Positions 52,748 to 63,753 of a DNA stretch of 64,000 nt are shown in pieces. Numbering within the stretch: the stretch's first letter is position 1; each line of letters opens with the position of its first letter. Origin of the DNA: SSSZ01 sp035345935 (GTDB lineage: Bacteria > Pseudomonadota > Gammaproteobacteria > Burkholderiales > Rhodocyclaceae). The notes under the pieces are model-generated. The model was given only the letters and a program-made list of their open reading frames with translations. It was not told the DNA's origin and did not search any database. The DNA is taken from assembly GCA_035345935.1 (NCBI GenBank), contig DAORDK010000002.1, forward strand, positions 9,429 through 73,428. Reading direction: 5' to 3'. A program made the translations under genes and the position numbers.

Positions 52748-55700
52748 TACGCCGCTTCCCTCATTTTCAATGCTTCCTGAATGTCCACTTCCACCACCCG
52801 GGAAACGCCGGATTCCTGCATGGTCACGCCGACCAGCTGTTCGGCCATTTCCATGGCGATCTTATTATGGGAGATGAATAGAAACTGCGTCTGCGCGGCC
52901 ATTTTCCTGACCATGCCGCAGAAGCGCTCGGTGTTGGTGTCGTCCAGGGGGGCATCGACCTCGTCGAGGAGGCAGAACGGCGCCGGGTTGAGCTGGAACA
53001 TGGAGAACACCAGGGCAATGGCGGTCAACGCCTTCTCGCCCCCGGAAAGGAGATGAATGGTCGAATTCTTCTTGCCCGGCGGCTGGGCAATGACCTGCAC
53101 GCCGGCATCGAGGATTTCCTCGCCGGTCATCACCAGCTCCGCCCGGCCACCGCCGAAAAGCTCGGGGAAGAGCCGCCCGAAGTGGCCGTTGACCGTGTCG
53201 AAGGTCGATTTCAGCAATTCGCGCGTTTCCCGGTCGATGCGGCGGATGGCGTTTTCCAGGGTTTCCATGGCCTCGGTCAAATCCGCCGCCTGGGCATCGA
53301 GGAAGCCCTTGCGCTCGCGCGCCGTCTCCAGCTCCTGCAGTGCCGCAAGGTTGACCGCACCCAGCTCGGCGATGGCGTTCTGGAGACGGGTCAATTCCCC
53401 TTGCAAGGTGGCCGGCCTGGCCGTTGCCGCCAATTCGGCAACTTCGGACGGAAGCGCCGCTGCGTCGACACCACTTTCCTGCAACTGGACGGCAAATTGT
53501 TCGGCCGACAGGGCGGCGGCCTGCTCCTTCAGTTTCAGGTCGCCGATCCGGGCCCGCAGGGGTTCGAGCCCGATTTCCACGCGCTGGCGCTGCTCTTCCA
53601 GGCCGCGCAGGGCTCCGGTCACCGCTTCCAGGGCGTCCCGGGCTGCGGCCAAGGCCTGCTCCCGCTCCAGACGGGCTGCCAGGGCTCCCTGCAACTGGTC
53701 TTCCATGGCGTCGGGTGGCTGGGCCTCGACCTGCTCGGCGCACTGGGCGCGATCGGCCTCGATGCGCTTCAATTCCCGCTCGGCCTGGGCCTGTTGAGCA
53801 AAGATGTCCTGCAGCTTGCCCTCGCTCTCGCGGAGGGAAAACTGGGCCTCACGCAGCGCGCGGTCCAGATCCGCGTTGCGTTCCCGCTCGGCCCGCACGG
53901 CCCGCTCGGCCTCCTCCAGCCGGCTGCGGGCTCCCGCCACCAGCACCTGGATGCGGGAAAGCCCCTCGCGGACCTCGGCAATCTTCTCGTCGGCAGCCAT
54001 TTCCCGCTCCCGCTCGCCCTCCTCCTCTTCCGCGAGGTCGGCCAACTGGTCCTGGAATCTCTCCCTTTGTTCCCGGTAGCGCTCGGCCGCCTGGGTGAGC
54101 TTGAGCACCTCGAGCTGGACGGCATGGACCCGCTGCTGGCGGTCGGTCACATATTGGCGGGTTTCGGCGATGGCTTCGTGCTTATCCTCCAGTTCGCCCT
54201 CCACGGCGCTGACCCGGGCCTGGGCGATACGGGCAGCCTCCTCCCCGGCCGCGATGCCCTGGCTCAGCGCTTCGATCTCCCGCTGCCGCTCCAGGAGGCC
54301 ATGTTCGCTCTTGTCGGGAGCAAAGAAGGCAACGCTCGACCGGCTCACCAGATCTCCCCCGGGCGTCACCAGAACCATCCCGGGCGAGAGTTCGGTCCGG
54401 CGTGCCAGAGCCGCGTCGAGGGATCCGGCGGTGTAGACGCCGGCCAGCCAGTCGGCAAGGACCGCGCCGATCGCCGGATCGTCGCAGCGCAGACGCTCGA
54501 TCAGCCTGTCCTCCCCCAGCGGAAGCCCCCCGGCCGCGGGCAGCATGACCGTGAGATGGGCGTCCGGCCGGTCGTGCAGCCACTCGGCGAGTTTGGCCGG
54601 GTCGTCGCAGGCGATGGCCCCCAATCGTTCCCGCAGGACCGCCTCGACCGCATCCTCCCAACCCGCTTCGACATGGATGCGCTTCCAGAGCGGTACCGCG
54701 TCCGCTAGCCCGTGGCGGCGCAGCCACTCCGGCAACTTGCCCGCCTCCCGCGCCCGCACCTGCATCTGTTCCAGGGCGGCGCGCCGGGCTTCGCCGGCGG
54801 CCAGTTCCCGGCTATGGCCCTGGAGCGCCTCCAGCGCCTGCTTGCGCTTCGCTTCGAGGGCGGGAATCTCCGCTTGCAGGGTGGCAAGATTATCCTGATC
54901 GGTCGCCAGTTCTTCCCGCAGGAGCTTGAGTTCCTCCTCGCGCTCCGCAAGGTCCAGAGGATCGGGTTGCGCGAGGTCGCCCGCATCCTCCCGCAGCTTG
55001 TCGCGCCGCTGGGAAATGGCCTGAAGGGCGCGCTGGGCGTGGGCCTTGTGGGTCAGTTCCACCTCCAGGCGCTGCTCGCCATTGGCCGTCCGCGTCCGCA
55101 GACGGTTGAGTTCCTCAAGCGCCTGGGCGTGAGTCTCTTCCACCTGGGGAGCCAGATTCATCTGCTGGCGCAGGCGCTCGTCGGCCTCGGCGACCCGCAG
55201 GCGGGTCGTCTCCTGGAATTCTTCCCAGCGCAGGCGTTCGGCGCTCAGGGTGGCCGCAGTTCCTCCCCAGTGGGCGAGCTCGCCGTCCAGCTGGGCCAGC
55301 CGGGTCTCCAGCATGCGGCGGGAATCCCGGCGATGGCGGATTTCCGCCTCCAGCCGCGCCACCTCGGCATTGGCGGCATACATGTCGCTCTGGGCGGCGT
55401 GCAGCGTCTCTCCGGCGGTAAAGTGGGCTTCCCGCGCGGCCTCGGCCCGCGCTTCGGTCTCCCGCAGCGCGGCCATCTGGCCCTCCAGTTCTGTGGTCGC
55501 CCGTTCCACCTCCAGCGCGGCGCGTTGGCGCTCGGCCTCCGCATCCCGTTTGCGCAGCAGCCACAGGACTCTTTGCCGCACTCCGAGCTGGTCGTTGAGG
55601 CTGTGATAACGGCGCGCCACTTCGGCCTGGGCCTCCAGCTTCTCCATCTGGGACGCGAGTTCCAGCCGGATATCCTCGACCCGGGCGAGATTTTCCCGGG

Positions 55701-56259
55701 TGTCTTCTAGGCGCCCCTCGGTTTCCTTGCGCCGCTCCTTGTAGCGGGTGACCCCCGCGGCCTCCTCGAGGAAGATGCGCAAATCGTCGGGCTTGGCCTC
55801 GATGATGCGGGAAATCATGCCTTGTCCGATGATGGCGTAGGCACGGGGACCCAGGCCGGTACCGAGGAAAAGGTCGGTGATGTCCTTGCGGCGGACCTTC
55901 AGATTGTTGATGTAGTAGTCCGACTGGCCGTTTCGGGTCAGCACGCGCTTGACCGCCAGTTCGGTGTACTGCGACCACTGCCCCAGGGCTCGTCCGAGGG
56001 AATTGTCGAAGATCAGCTCGACGGAAGCCCGTGACACCGGTTTGCGCCCGGTCGTCCCGTTGAAGATCACGTCCTGCATCGATTCGCCGCGCAACTCCGA
56101 CGCCTTGGACTCGCCAAGCACCCAGCGCACGGCGTCCATGATGTTGGATTTGCCGCAGCCGTTTGGCCCGACCACACCAACCAGTTGCCCGGGCAGGGTA
56201 ACCGAAGTGGGATCGACGAAAGACTTGAATCCGGCGAGTTTAAGCTTGGTCAGGCGCAT
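52747..56259 (-). CDS. smc: Chromosome segregation protein SMC
   Basis: A 1170-residue condensin ATPase. Walker A GPNGCGKSNI is at 31-40; two very long Glu/Arg/Ala-rich coiled coils flank a hinge (about 520-640); the C-terminal head has the LLSGGEKALTAIALVFSMF signature and FCLLDEVDAPLDDTN Walker B. The start at 56259 (MRLTKLKLAGFKSFVDP) is the family start; the frame continues 68 codons upstream without support. Confidence 0.97.
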   Translation of the reverse strand: MRLTKLKLAGFKSFVDPTSVTLPGQLVGVVGPNGCGKSNIMDAVRWVLGESKASELRGESMQDVIFNGTTGRKPVSRASVELIFDNSLGRALGQWSQYTELAVKRVLTRNGQSDYYINNLKVRRKDITDLFLGTGLGPRAYAIIGQGMISRIIEAKPDDLRIFLEEAAGVTRYKERRKETEGRLEDTRENLARVEDIRLELASQMEKLEAQAEVARRYHSLNDQLGVRQRVLWLLRKRDAEAERQRAALEVERATTELEGQMAALRETEARAEAAREAHFTAGETLHAAQSDMYAANAEVARLEAEIRHRRDSRRMLETRLAQLDGELAHWGGTAATLSAERLRWEEFQETTRLRVAEADERLRQQMNLAPQVEETHAQALEELNRLRTRTANGEQRLEVELTHKAHAQRALQAISQRRDKLREDAGDLAQPDPLDLAEREEELKLLREELATDQDNLATLQAEIPALEAKRKQALEALQGHSRELAAGEARRAALEQMQVRAREAGKLPEWLRRHGLADAVPLWKRIHVEAGWEDAVEAVLRERLGAIACDDPAKLAEWLHDRPDAHLTVMLPAAGGLPLGEDRLIERLRCDDPAIGAVLADWLAGVYTAGSLDAALARRTELSPGMVLVTPGGDLVSRSSVAFFAPDKSEHGLLERQREIEALSQGIAAGEEAARIAQARVSAVEGELEDKHEAIAETRQYVTDRQQRVHAVQLEVLKLTQAAERYREQRERFQDQLADLAEEEEGEREREMAADEKIAEVREGLSRIQVLVAGARSRLEEAERAVRAERERNADLDRALREAQFSLRESEGKLQDIFAQQAQAERELKRIEADRAQCAEQVEAQPPDAMEDQLQGALAARLEREQALAAARDALEAVTGALRGLEEQRQRVEIGLEPLRARIGDLKLKEQAAALSAEQFAVQLQESGVDAAALPSEVAELAATARPATLQGELTRLQNAIAELGAVNLAALQELETARERKGFLDAQAADLTEAMETLENAIRRIDRETRELLKSTFDTVNGHFGRLFPELFGGGRAELVMTGEEILDAGVQVIAQPPGKKNSTIHLLSGGEKALTAIALVFSMFQLNPAPFCLLDEVDAPLDDTNTERFCGMVRKMAAQTQFLFISHNKIAMEMAEQLVGVTMQESGVSRVVEVDIQEALKMREAA

Positions 56260-56409
56260 GGATGGTGTTTGGTCAGTGGCAGGCTCCCGCAGTTCCGGAC
56301 GGAATTGGCGGAAGTCTCCCACCCTCGCTGCGCCGTCGACCCGGCCATCGCCGATCCCGCCGCAATCCAGGGTAGGCGCCCACGGCGGCCCTGCCTCATT
56401 CGCGGGTCG

Positions 56410-56416
56410 TATAATA
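56410..56416. promoter_or_regulatory. Candidate bidirectional -10 between smc and the deaminase gene
   Basis: TATAAT on the plus strand (56410-56415) overlaps TATTAT on the minus strand (56411-56416), about 150 bases before smc. No good -35 is seen on either side. The rest of the 257-base gap holds no gene that I can support. Confidence 0.3.
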
Positions 56417-56488
56417 CCATCGGGAATTCGGTGGCTGCCCGTAAGAAGGCGACCCGCCACCAAAGCGCACCGTTCGATGTGATGTAAT

Positions 56489-56511
56489 TGATTAACTATG
56501 TATCTTAATCA
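56489..56511. promoter_or_regulatory. Inverted repeat TGATTAA-N9-TTAATCA just before the deaminase start
   Basis: Perfect 7-bp arms at 56489-56495 and 56505-56511 with nine bases between, ending five bases before the ATG at 56517. No Shine-Dalgarno sequence is visible there, and the region is AT-rich. It could be a repressor operator or an RNA stem that controls translation. Confidence 0.45.
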
Positions 56512-56516
56512 TATGA

Positions 56517-56984
56517 ATGGATGAGATTTTCTTAAACCGCGCCCTTGCCCTTGCCAGCGCCTCGGTCCCCCTGGCGGAAGGGGGCCCATTCGGCGCCGTC
56601 GTGGTCCGGGACGGCGCCGTGATCGGTGAGGGCTGGAATCGCGTCGTCTCCACCAAGGACCCCACCGCCCACGCGGAGGTGCTGGCCATCCGCGCGGCGT
56701 GTGCGGAAATCGGCCACTTCCACCTCGACGGCTGCGTGCTTTATGCCTCCAGCGAACCCTGCCCCTTGTGCCTGGCCGCCGCCTACTGGGCCCACATCGC
56801 CCGCATCGTTTACGCCAATCCGCGCCAGGAGGCTGCCGCCATTGGCTTCTGCGACCACGATCTCTTCAAGGAGATGTGCCTGCCCGAAGGAAGCCGGCGA
56901 ATCCCCGCCAGCCATCTTCCCGTACCGCGGGCGCGGGAACCCCTCGAACGCTGGCTGGCCTTCGCCGGCCGTACGCCCTACTGA
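56517..56984 (+). CDS. guaD: Nucleoside/guanine deaminase (CDA fold)
   Basis: A 155-residue zinc cytidine-deaminase-fold protein. The zinc site is complete: H52-A-E54 (TAHAEVLAIRA) and C82-P-L-C85 (SSEPCPLCLAAAYW). The length and the C-terminal GFCDHDLFKEMCLPE segment match guanine deaminases of the bacterial GuaD type, which release xanthine from guanine. The gene symbol is tentative. A 16-bp palindrome follows the stop. Confidence 0.8.
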   Translation: MDEIFLNRALALASASVPLAEGGPFGAVVVRDGAVIGEGWNRVVSTKDPTAHAEVLAIRAACAEIGHFHLDGCVLYASSEPCPLCLAAAYWAHIARIVYANPRQEAAAIGFCDHDLFKEMCLPEGSRRIPASHLPVPRAREPLERWLAFAGRTPY

Positions 56985-56985
56985 T

Positions 56986-57001
56986 CCGCCAGCGCTGGCG
57001 G
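56986..57001. terminator. 16-bp perfect palindrome after the deaminase
   Basis: CCGCCAGCGCTGGCGG is perfectly self-complementary and begins one base after the stop codon. No T-run follows. It may help end transcription before dapC. Confidence 0.35.
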
Positions 57002-57110
57002 TCACGAATCGCCCTCCGGCGGGCCGACCTCCACTTCCAGCCCTGTCCTATGGGTTCCCGAAGGCGAATTGGGCGATAATCGCCCCCTTTCGACAGCCGA
57101 ATTTCCCGAC

Positions 57111-58301
57111 GTGAATCCTCATCTCGCCAGACTTCACCCCTATCCCTTCGAGAAGTTGCGCCAGCTCTTCGCCGGTGTGGCACCCCATCCGGATTACCGC
57201 GAGATCAAGCTCTCCATCGGCGAGCCACAGCACCCGACCCCCGCCTTCATCCTGGAATCCCTCACTGCCGGGCTCAAGGGCCTGGCCAACTATCCCACCA
57301 CCCAGGGCATTCCGGCGCTGCGCCAGGCCATCGCCGGCTGGTGCGCCCGCCGCTACGGTCTGGAACTCGACCCGGAAACCGAAATCCTGCCGGTCAACGG
57401 CTCCCGGGAAGCCCTGTTTTCCTTCGCCCAGACGGTGATCGATGCGGGTCGTGGGACGGTCCCGCTGGTGGTCAGCCCGAACCCCTTCTACCAGATCTAC
57501 GAAGGCGCGGCATATCTGGCCGGAGCCGAGCCCCGTTTCCTCAATACCCTGCCGGAAAGCGACTACGCCTTCGACCTCGATGCCCTGACCCCCGAGGAAT
57601 GGGCCCGGGTGCAGCTCTTCTACGTTTGCTCGCCGGCCAATCCCACCGGTAAGGTCCTCGATCTGGCGGGCTGGAAGAAGCTCTTCGACCTCGCCGACCG
57701 CTACGGTTTCGTCATCGCCTCCGACGAGTGCTACTCGGAAATCTTTTTCGACGAAGACAACCCGCCCCTCGGCGGTCTCCAGGCGGCCAAGCTCCTCGGT
57801 CGCGGGAGCGAGCGCCTGGTGATGTTCTCCAGCCTGTCCAAGCGCTCCAACGTCCCCGGCATGCGTTCCGGATTCGTCGCCGGCGACGCCGCCATCCTGA
57901 AGAAATTCCTGCTTTACCGCACCTACCACGGGTGCGCACTGCCTCCCCCGGTCCAGGCTGCCTCGGTCGCCGCCTGGAACGACGAGGCCCACGTCCTGGA
58001 AAACCGCCGCCAGTACCGCGAAAAGTTCGCCGCCGTCACCCCCGGCGTGGCGGAAGTGCTCGGCACCGCCATGCCGGATGCGGGCTTCTACCTGTGGGCC
58101 CACACTCCCGGGCCGGATACCGACTTCGCCCGCGGCCTGTTCGCCGCCTATAATGTCATCGTTTTACCCGGCAGCTTCCTGGCCCGGGAAGCCTGGGGCG
58201 TCAATCCCGGCGCCGGATTCGTCCGCATCGCCCTGGTCGCCTCCCTGGACGAATGCCTGGAAGCCGCCCGCCGTATTCGCCAGTTCGCACAACAACGCTG
58301 A
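57111..58301 (+). CDS. dapC: N-succinyldiaminopimelate aminotransferase
   Basis: PLP-dependent aminotransferase of the succinylase branch of lysine/diaminopimelate synthesis. About 396 residues: the start is taken at GTG 57111 (NPHLARLHPYPFEKL), with a TTG at 57069 as alternative. Motifs are SIGEPQHPTPAFI near the start, NPFYQIYEGAAYLAGAEP, CSPANPTGKVLDL, SDECYSEIFFDE, and the PLP Lys in FSSLSKRSNVPGMRSGF. dapD and dapE follow in the same direction. Confidence 0.93.
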   Translation: MNPHLARLHPYPFEKLRQLFAGVAPHPDYREIKLSIGEPQHPTPAFILESLTAGLKGLANYPTTQGIPALRQAIAGWCARRYGLELDPETEILPVNGSREALFSFAQTVIDAGRGTVPLVVSPNPFYQIYEGAAYLAGAEPRFLNTLPESDYAFDLDALTPEEWARVQLFYVCSPANPTGKVLDLAGWKKLFDLADRYGFVIASDECYSEIFFDEDNPPLGGLQAAKLLGRGSERLVMFSSLSKRSNVPGMRSGFVAGDAAILKKFLLYRTYHGCALPPPVQAASVAAWNDEAHVLENRRQYREKFAAVTPGVAEVLGTAMPDAGFYLWAHTPGPDTDFARGLFAAYNVIVLPGSFLAREAWGVNPGAGFVRIALVASLDECLEAARRIRQFAQQR

Positions 58302-58310
58302 GAGATCTCC

Positions 58311-59129
58311 ATGAGCCATCCCCTGCAAGCCACCATCGAAGCCCTCTGGGAACGCCGCACCGAGCTGTCCCCGGCCTCCGACGCCGCGCAAGTCGCCACC
58401 ATCAACGAAGTCATCGACCAGCTCGATTCCGGCGCCTTGCGGGTGGCCGAAAAGGTCGGCGGCGAATGGATCACCCACCAGTGGATCAAGAAAGCCGTGC
58501 TGCTGTCCTTCCGCGTCCGCGACAACCGGGTTCAGGAAGCCGGCGACATCCGCTACTTCGACAAGGTCGATACCAAATTCGAGGGCTGGAGCGAGGAACG
58601 CTTCCGCGAAGGAGGCTTCCGCGTGGTGCCGGGAACCATCGTCCGCAAGGGCGCCTTCGTCGCCAGGAACGCCGTCCTCATGCCTTCCTTCGTCAATATC
58701 GGCGGCTACGTCGATGAGGCCACCATGGTCGACACCTGGGTCACCGTCGGCTCCTGCGCCCAGATCGGCAAGAACGTGCATCTCTCCGGCGGCGTCGGCA
58801 TCGGCGGAGTCCTGGAGCCGCTCCAGGCGAACCCCACCATCATCGAGGACAACTGCTTCATCGGCGCCCGCTCCGAGGTGGTCGAAGGCGTCATCGTCGG
58901 CGAGAATTCGGTCGTCTCCATGGGCGTCTACATCGGCCAGAGCACCCCCATCTACGACCGGGAGACTGGCCAGGTCAGCTACGGCCGCATCCCGCCGGGA
59001 TCGGTGGTCATCAGCGGCTCGCTGCCCAAGGCCGGCGGCGCTTACAGCCTCTACGCGGCGATCATCGTCAAGAAGGTCGATGCCCAGACCCGATCCAAGA
59101 CCAGCATCAACGAACTGCTGCGCGACTAA
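58311..59129 (+). CDS. dapD: Tetrahydrodipicolinate N-succinyltransferase
   Basis: Adds succinyl to tetrahydrodipicolinate in lysine synthesis. The 272 residues have left-handed beta-helix hexapeptide repeats (VGSCAQIGKNVHLSGGVGIG, EGVIVGENSVVSMGVYIGQS) and the family VLEPLQANPTIIEDNCFIGA. It starts nine bases after dapC and precedes the pilU-like gene. Confidence 0.98.
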   Translation: MSHPLQATIEALWERRTELSPASDAAQVATINEVIDQLDSGALRVAEKVGGEWITHQWIKKAVLLSFRVRDNRVQEAGDIRYFDKVDTKFEGWSEERFREGGFRVVPGTIVRKGAFVARNAVLMPSFVNIGGYVDEATMVDTWVTVGSCAQIGKNVHLSGGVGIGGVLEPLQANPTIIEDNCFIGARSEVVEGVIVGENSVVSMGVYIGQSTPIYDRETGQVSYGRIPPGSVVISGSLPKAGGAYSLYAAIIVKKVDAQTRSKTSINELLRD

Positions 59130-59156
59130 ACCAATAAATCCCGGGAGGAGACCCCG

Positions 59157-60344
59157 ATGATTCTCGACAAGCTCTTCCAGCTGATGTCCGAAAAGCAGGC
59201 TTCGGACATCTTCATTACTGCCGGAGCCCCGATCCATATCAAGATCCAGGGCAATACCGTGCCGGTCAACCAGCAGGTCATGCTGCCGGACATGATCGAG
59301 AAGATCGCCTACGAGCTGATGTCGCCGGATCAGATCAAGACCTTCGAGTCGACCATGGAGATGAATCTCTCCTTCGGCATCCCCCAGGTCGGCAATTTCC
59401 GGGTCAACATCTTCCGGCAGCGGGGCTCCATCGGCATGGTGGTGCGCTTCATCATGGGCAATATTCCGGGGCTGGATACGCTGGGGCTGCCCGAGGTGCT
59501 GGGCGAACTGATCATGGAGAAGCGGGGCCTGATCCTCATCGTGGGCGCCACTGGATCGGGCAAGTCCACCACCATCGCTTCGATGCTCGATTACCGCAAC
59601 GTGAATCGGTCGGGCCATATCCTGACCGTCGAAGACCCCATCGAATTCCTCTTCCGGCACAAGAAGTCGATCATCAACCAGCGCGAAATCGGCATGGATA
59701 CGGCGGACTGGCACACCGCGCTGAAGAACGCCATGCGCCAGGCACCGGACTGCATCCTGATCGGTGAAATCCGCGACCGGGAAACCATGCAGGCGGCCAT
59801 TTCCTACGCCCAGACCGGTCACCTCTGCCTCGCCACCCTGCACGCCAACAACAGCTACCATGCGCTCAACCGCATCATCAGCTTCTTCCCGCTGGAAAAC
59901 CGGCCGGCCCTCTACCTGGACCTCTCGGTCAGCCTGCGCGCCATCATCTCCCAGCGGCTGGTCAAGAAACCCGATGGCAAGCGCATTCCGACCGCGGAAG
60001 TGCTGCTCAACACCCGCCATGTCCAGGAGCTGATCGAAAAGGGCGAAGTCCAGGGCATCAAGGACGCCATGGAACAAAGCCTGGCACCGGGATCGCAAAC
60101 CTTCGAGCAGGACCTCTTCCGTCTCTTCCGGGAAGGCGTCATCACCCTGGACGAAGCGCTGGTCAATGCGGACTCGCCGACCAATCTGTCCTGGCTCATC
60201 AACAACTCCGAAATGGGCGGCCCCGGACCCAAGGAAGAAAAACGCCAGGACGTCGCCCTGGAATTCGATTCCACCAACGAAGGCGGAACCTCTTTCAAGG
60301 AATTCACGCTCAGCCTGGACGATTCGGAAGAAGAGGCCGCGTGA
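59157..60344 (+). CDS. pilU: PilT/PilU-type twitching motility ATPase, PilU-like
   Basis: A 395-residue type IV pilus retraction ATPase. It has an N-terminal PAS-like domain starting LFQLMSEKQASDIFITAG; Walker A VGATGSGKSTTIASML; Asp box EDPIEFLFRHKKSIINQREIG; Walker B DCILIGEIRDRETMQ; and the His box THLCLATLHANNSYHALNRI (here TGHLCLATLHANN). A charged C-terminal extension (about 355-395) fits PilU better than PilT. Its place inside the dapCDE operon is unusual; a short gap after dapD and a GTGA overlap with dapE suggest co-expression. Confidence 0.92.
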   Translation: MILDKLFQLMSEKQASDIFITAGAPIHIKIQGNTVPVNQQVMLPDMIEKIAYELMSPDQIKTFESTMEMNLSFGIPQVGNFRVNIFRQRGSIGMVVRFIMGNIPGLDTLGLPEVLGELIMEKRGLILIVGATGSGKSTTIASMLDYRNVNRSGHILTVEDPIEFLFRHKKSIINQREIGMDTADWHTALKNAMRQAPDCILIGEIRDRETMQAAISYAQTGHLCLATLHANNSYHALNRIISFFPLENRPALYLDLSVSLRAIISQRLVKKPDGKRIPTAEVLLNTRHVQELIEKGEVQGIKDAMEQSLAPGSQTFEQDLFRLFREGVITLDEALVNADSPTNLSWLINNSEMGGPGPKEEKRQDVALEFDSTNEGGTSFKEFTLSLDDSEEEAA

Positions 60345-61474
60345 GCGATCCCACCCTGGCCCTGGCGACCGCCCTTATCGCCAGGAATTCGGTCACGCCC
60401 GCCGACGGCGGCTGCATGGACCTCGTCGCAGAACGCCTCGCCCCCCTGGGTTTCATCCTCGAGTACGTCAATCGCGGCGGCGTCACCAACCTCTGGGCGC
60501 GGCGCGGCAGCGCGCGGCCCTTGTTCTGTTTCGCCGGCCATACTGACGTGGTGCCCACCGGCCCCCTGGAATCCTGGACCTCGCCCCCCTTCGCGCCGGA
60601 AATCCGGGACGGGAGGCTCTACGGTCGCGGCGCCGCCGACATGAAGTCCTCGGTGGCGGCCTCGGTCACCGCCGTCGAAGACTTCGTCGCCGCGCACCCG
60701 GACCACCCCGGCTCGATCGCCTTTCTTCTCACCTCCGACGAGGAAGGCGATGCGGTGGACGGGACCGTCGCCGTCGTGGAGGCCCTCATGGCGCGGGGCG
60801 AAACCCTCGATTTCTGCGTCATCGGCGAACCCACCTCGGTCGATACCCTGGGGGACATGGTCAAGAACGGTCGTCGCGGATCCCTCTCCGGAACCCTCAA
60901 GGTCAAGGGCATCCAGTGCCATATCGCCTATCCCCACCTCGGCCGCAATCCGATCCACGAAGTCGCCCCAGCCCTGGCCGAACTCGCCGCCACGGAATGG
61001 GACCGGGGCAATGAATACTTTCCGCCGACCACCTGGCAGATTTCCAACATCCATGGCGGAACGGGCGCTACCAACGTGGTCCCCGGCAGCGTCGAGATCA
61101 AGTTCAATTTCCGCTTTTCCACCGCCAGCACGCCGGAGTCCCTGCAGGGGCGCCTGACCGCCATTCTCGACCGCCATGGACTCGTCTACGATATCGCGTG
61201 GACCCTCGGCGCCCGCCCCTTTCTCACCGGCCGGGGGCCCCTGGCCGATGCCGCCGCCGCGGCCATCCGCGCCGAATGCGGCATCGAGACCGAACTCTCG
61301 ACCACCGGCGGCACTTCCGACGGGCGCTTCATCGCGGAAATCTGCCCCCAGCTCATCGAAATCGGCCCGGTGAATGCCACCAGCCACAAGATCGACGAGC
61401 ATGTGGAGATCGCCGCCCTGCCCCGCCTTTCCGCCATCTACCGGCGCATCCTGGAAACCTTGCTGAGTTCATGA
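60341..61474 (+). CDS. dapE: Succinyl-diaminopimelate desuccinylase
   Basis: Zinc hydrolase giving LL-diaminopimelate. The 377 residues carry the metal-binding FCFAGHTDVVPTGPL, YGRGAADMKSSVAA, LTSDEEGDA with the general base Glu, and the C-terminal ATSHKIDEHVE. The start is GTG at 60341, overlapping the previous stop. prmB follows with a four-base overlap. Confidence 0.97.
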   Translation: MSDPTLALATALIARNSVTPADGGCMDLVAERLAPLGFILEYVNRGGVTNLWARRGSARPLFCFAGHTDVVPTGPLESWTSPPFAPEIRDGRLYGRGAADMKSSVAASVTAVEDFVAAHPDHPGSIAFLLTSDEEGDAVDGTVAVVEALMARGETLDFCVIGEPTSVDTLGDMVKNGRRGSLSGTLKVKGIQCHIAYPHLGRNPIHEVAPALAELAATEWDRGNEYFPPTTWQISNIHGGTGATNVVPGSVEIKFNFRFSTASTPESLQGRLTAILDRHGLVYDIAWTLGARPFLTGRGPLADAAAAAIRAECGIETELSTTGGTSDGRFIAEICPQLIEIGPVNATSHKIDEHVEIAALPRLSAIYRRILETLLSS

Positions 61475-62370
61475 GCAGCGACGCTGCCCGCACCGAACTG
61501 CAGACCGTGCGCGACTTCCTGCGCCTCGCGGTCAGCCGCTTCAACGCCGCCGGGCTCTTTTTCGGCCATGGCTGCGACAACGCCTGGGACGAGGCGGTCT
61601 ACCTGATCCTCCACACCCTGCATCTGCCCCTAGACCGCCTCGAACCCTTCCTCGACGCCAGGCTCCTGGACGACGAGAAGTACAAGATCCTCAAGGTGCT
61701 TCACCGCCGCGTCGACGAGCGCCTGCCGGCGGCCTATCTGACCCATGAAGCCTGGCTGGGCGAGCACCATTTCTACGTGGACGAAAGGGTCATCGTCCCG
61801 CGCTCGTTCATCGCCGAGCTCCTCGACGAGCAACTTGCCCCCTGGGTCGAAGATCCCGACGCGGTCGCGGCTGTTCTCGACCTATGCACCGGCTCCGGCT
61901 GCCTCGCGCTGATCGCCGCCCTGGCCTTTCCGGAAGCCCAGCTGGACGCCGCGGACATCTCCGCCGACGCCCTCGCGGTCGCCCGCCGCAATATCGCCGA
62001 CTACGGCCTCGCCGATCGCGTGCATCCGGTGCAGACCGACGCCTTTGCCGGTCTGGCCGGCCGCCGCTACGACCTGATCGTCTCGAATCCGCCCTACGTG
62101 GATGCGCCTTCCGTGGCCGCCCTGCCGGCCGAATACCGCCACGAACCGGCGATCGCCCTCGGTTCGGGCGAGGACGGCCTCGATTTCACCCGCATTCTTC
62201 TCGCCCAAGCCCGCCGCCACTTGAATCCCGGCGGCCTGCTCGTGGTCGAGATCGGTCACAATCGGGACACCGTCGAGGCCGCCTTTCCCGATCTCCCCTT
62301 CACCTGGCTGGAAACCCGGGCCGGCAACGAATACGTCTTCCTCCTGCGGGAAGACGAACTGCCGGGCTGA
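61471..62370 (+). CDS. prmB: 50S ribosomal protein L3 glutamine methyltransferase
   Basis: Methylates a glutamine of ribosomal protein L3. The 299 residues have motif I VLDLCTGSGCLALIAALAFP and the catalytic NPPY in LIVSNPPYVDAPS; the N-terminal segment with VPRSFIAELLDEQ marks the PrmB/PrmC type. The start at 61471 overlaps the dapE stop by four bases. It ends six bases before the pntB stop on the other strand. Confidence 0.95.
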   Translation: MSSDAARTELQTVRDFLRLAVSRFNAAGLFFGHGCDNAWDEAVYLILHTLHLPLDRLEPFLDARLLDDEKYKILKVLHRRVDERLPAAYLTHEAWLGEHHFYVDERVIVPRSFIAELLDEQLAPWVEDPDAVAAVLDLCTGSGCLALIAALAFPEAQLDAADISADALAVARRNIADYGLADRVHPVQTDAFAGLAGRRYDLIVSNPPYVDAPSVAALPAEYRHEPAIALGSGEDGLDFTRILLAQARRHLNPGGLLVVEIGHNRDTVEAAFPDLPFTWLETRAGNEYVFLLREDELPG

Positions 62371-62376
62371 AATACC

Positions 62377-63749
<1,373 letters not shown>

Positions 63750-63753
<4 letters not shown>

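Noticed and set aside
58164..60098. 644-codon open frame opposite dapD and pilU
   Set aside because: Antisense to two well-identified genes, low-complexity Asp/Gly/Val composition, no domain.
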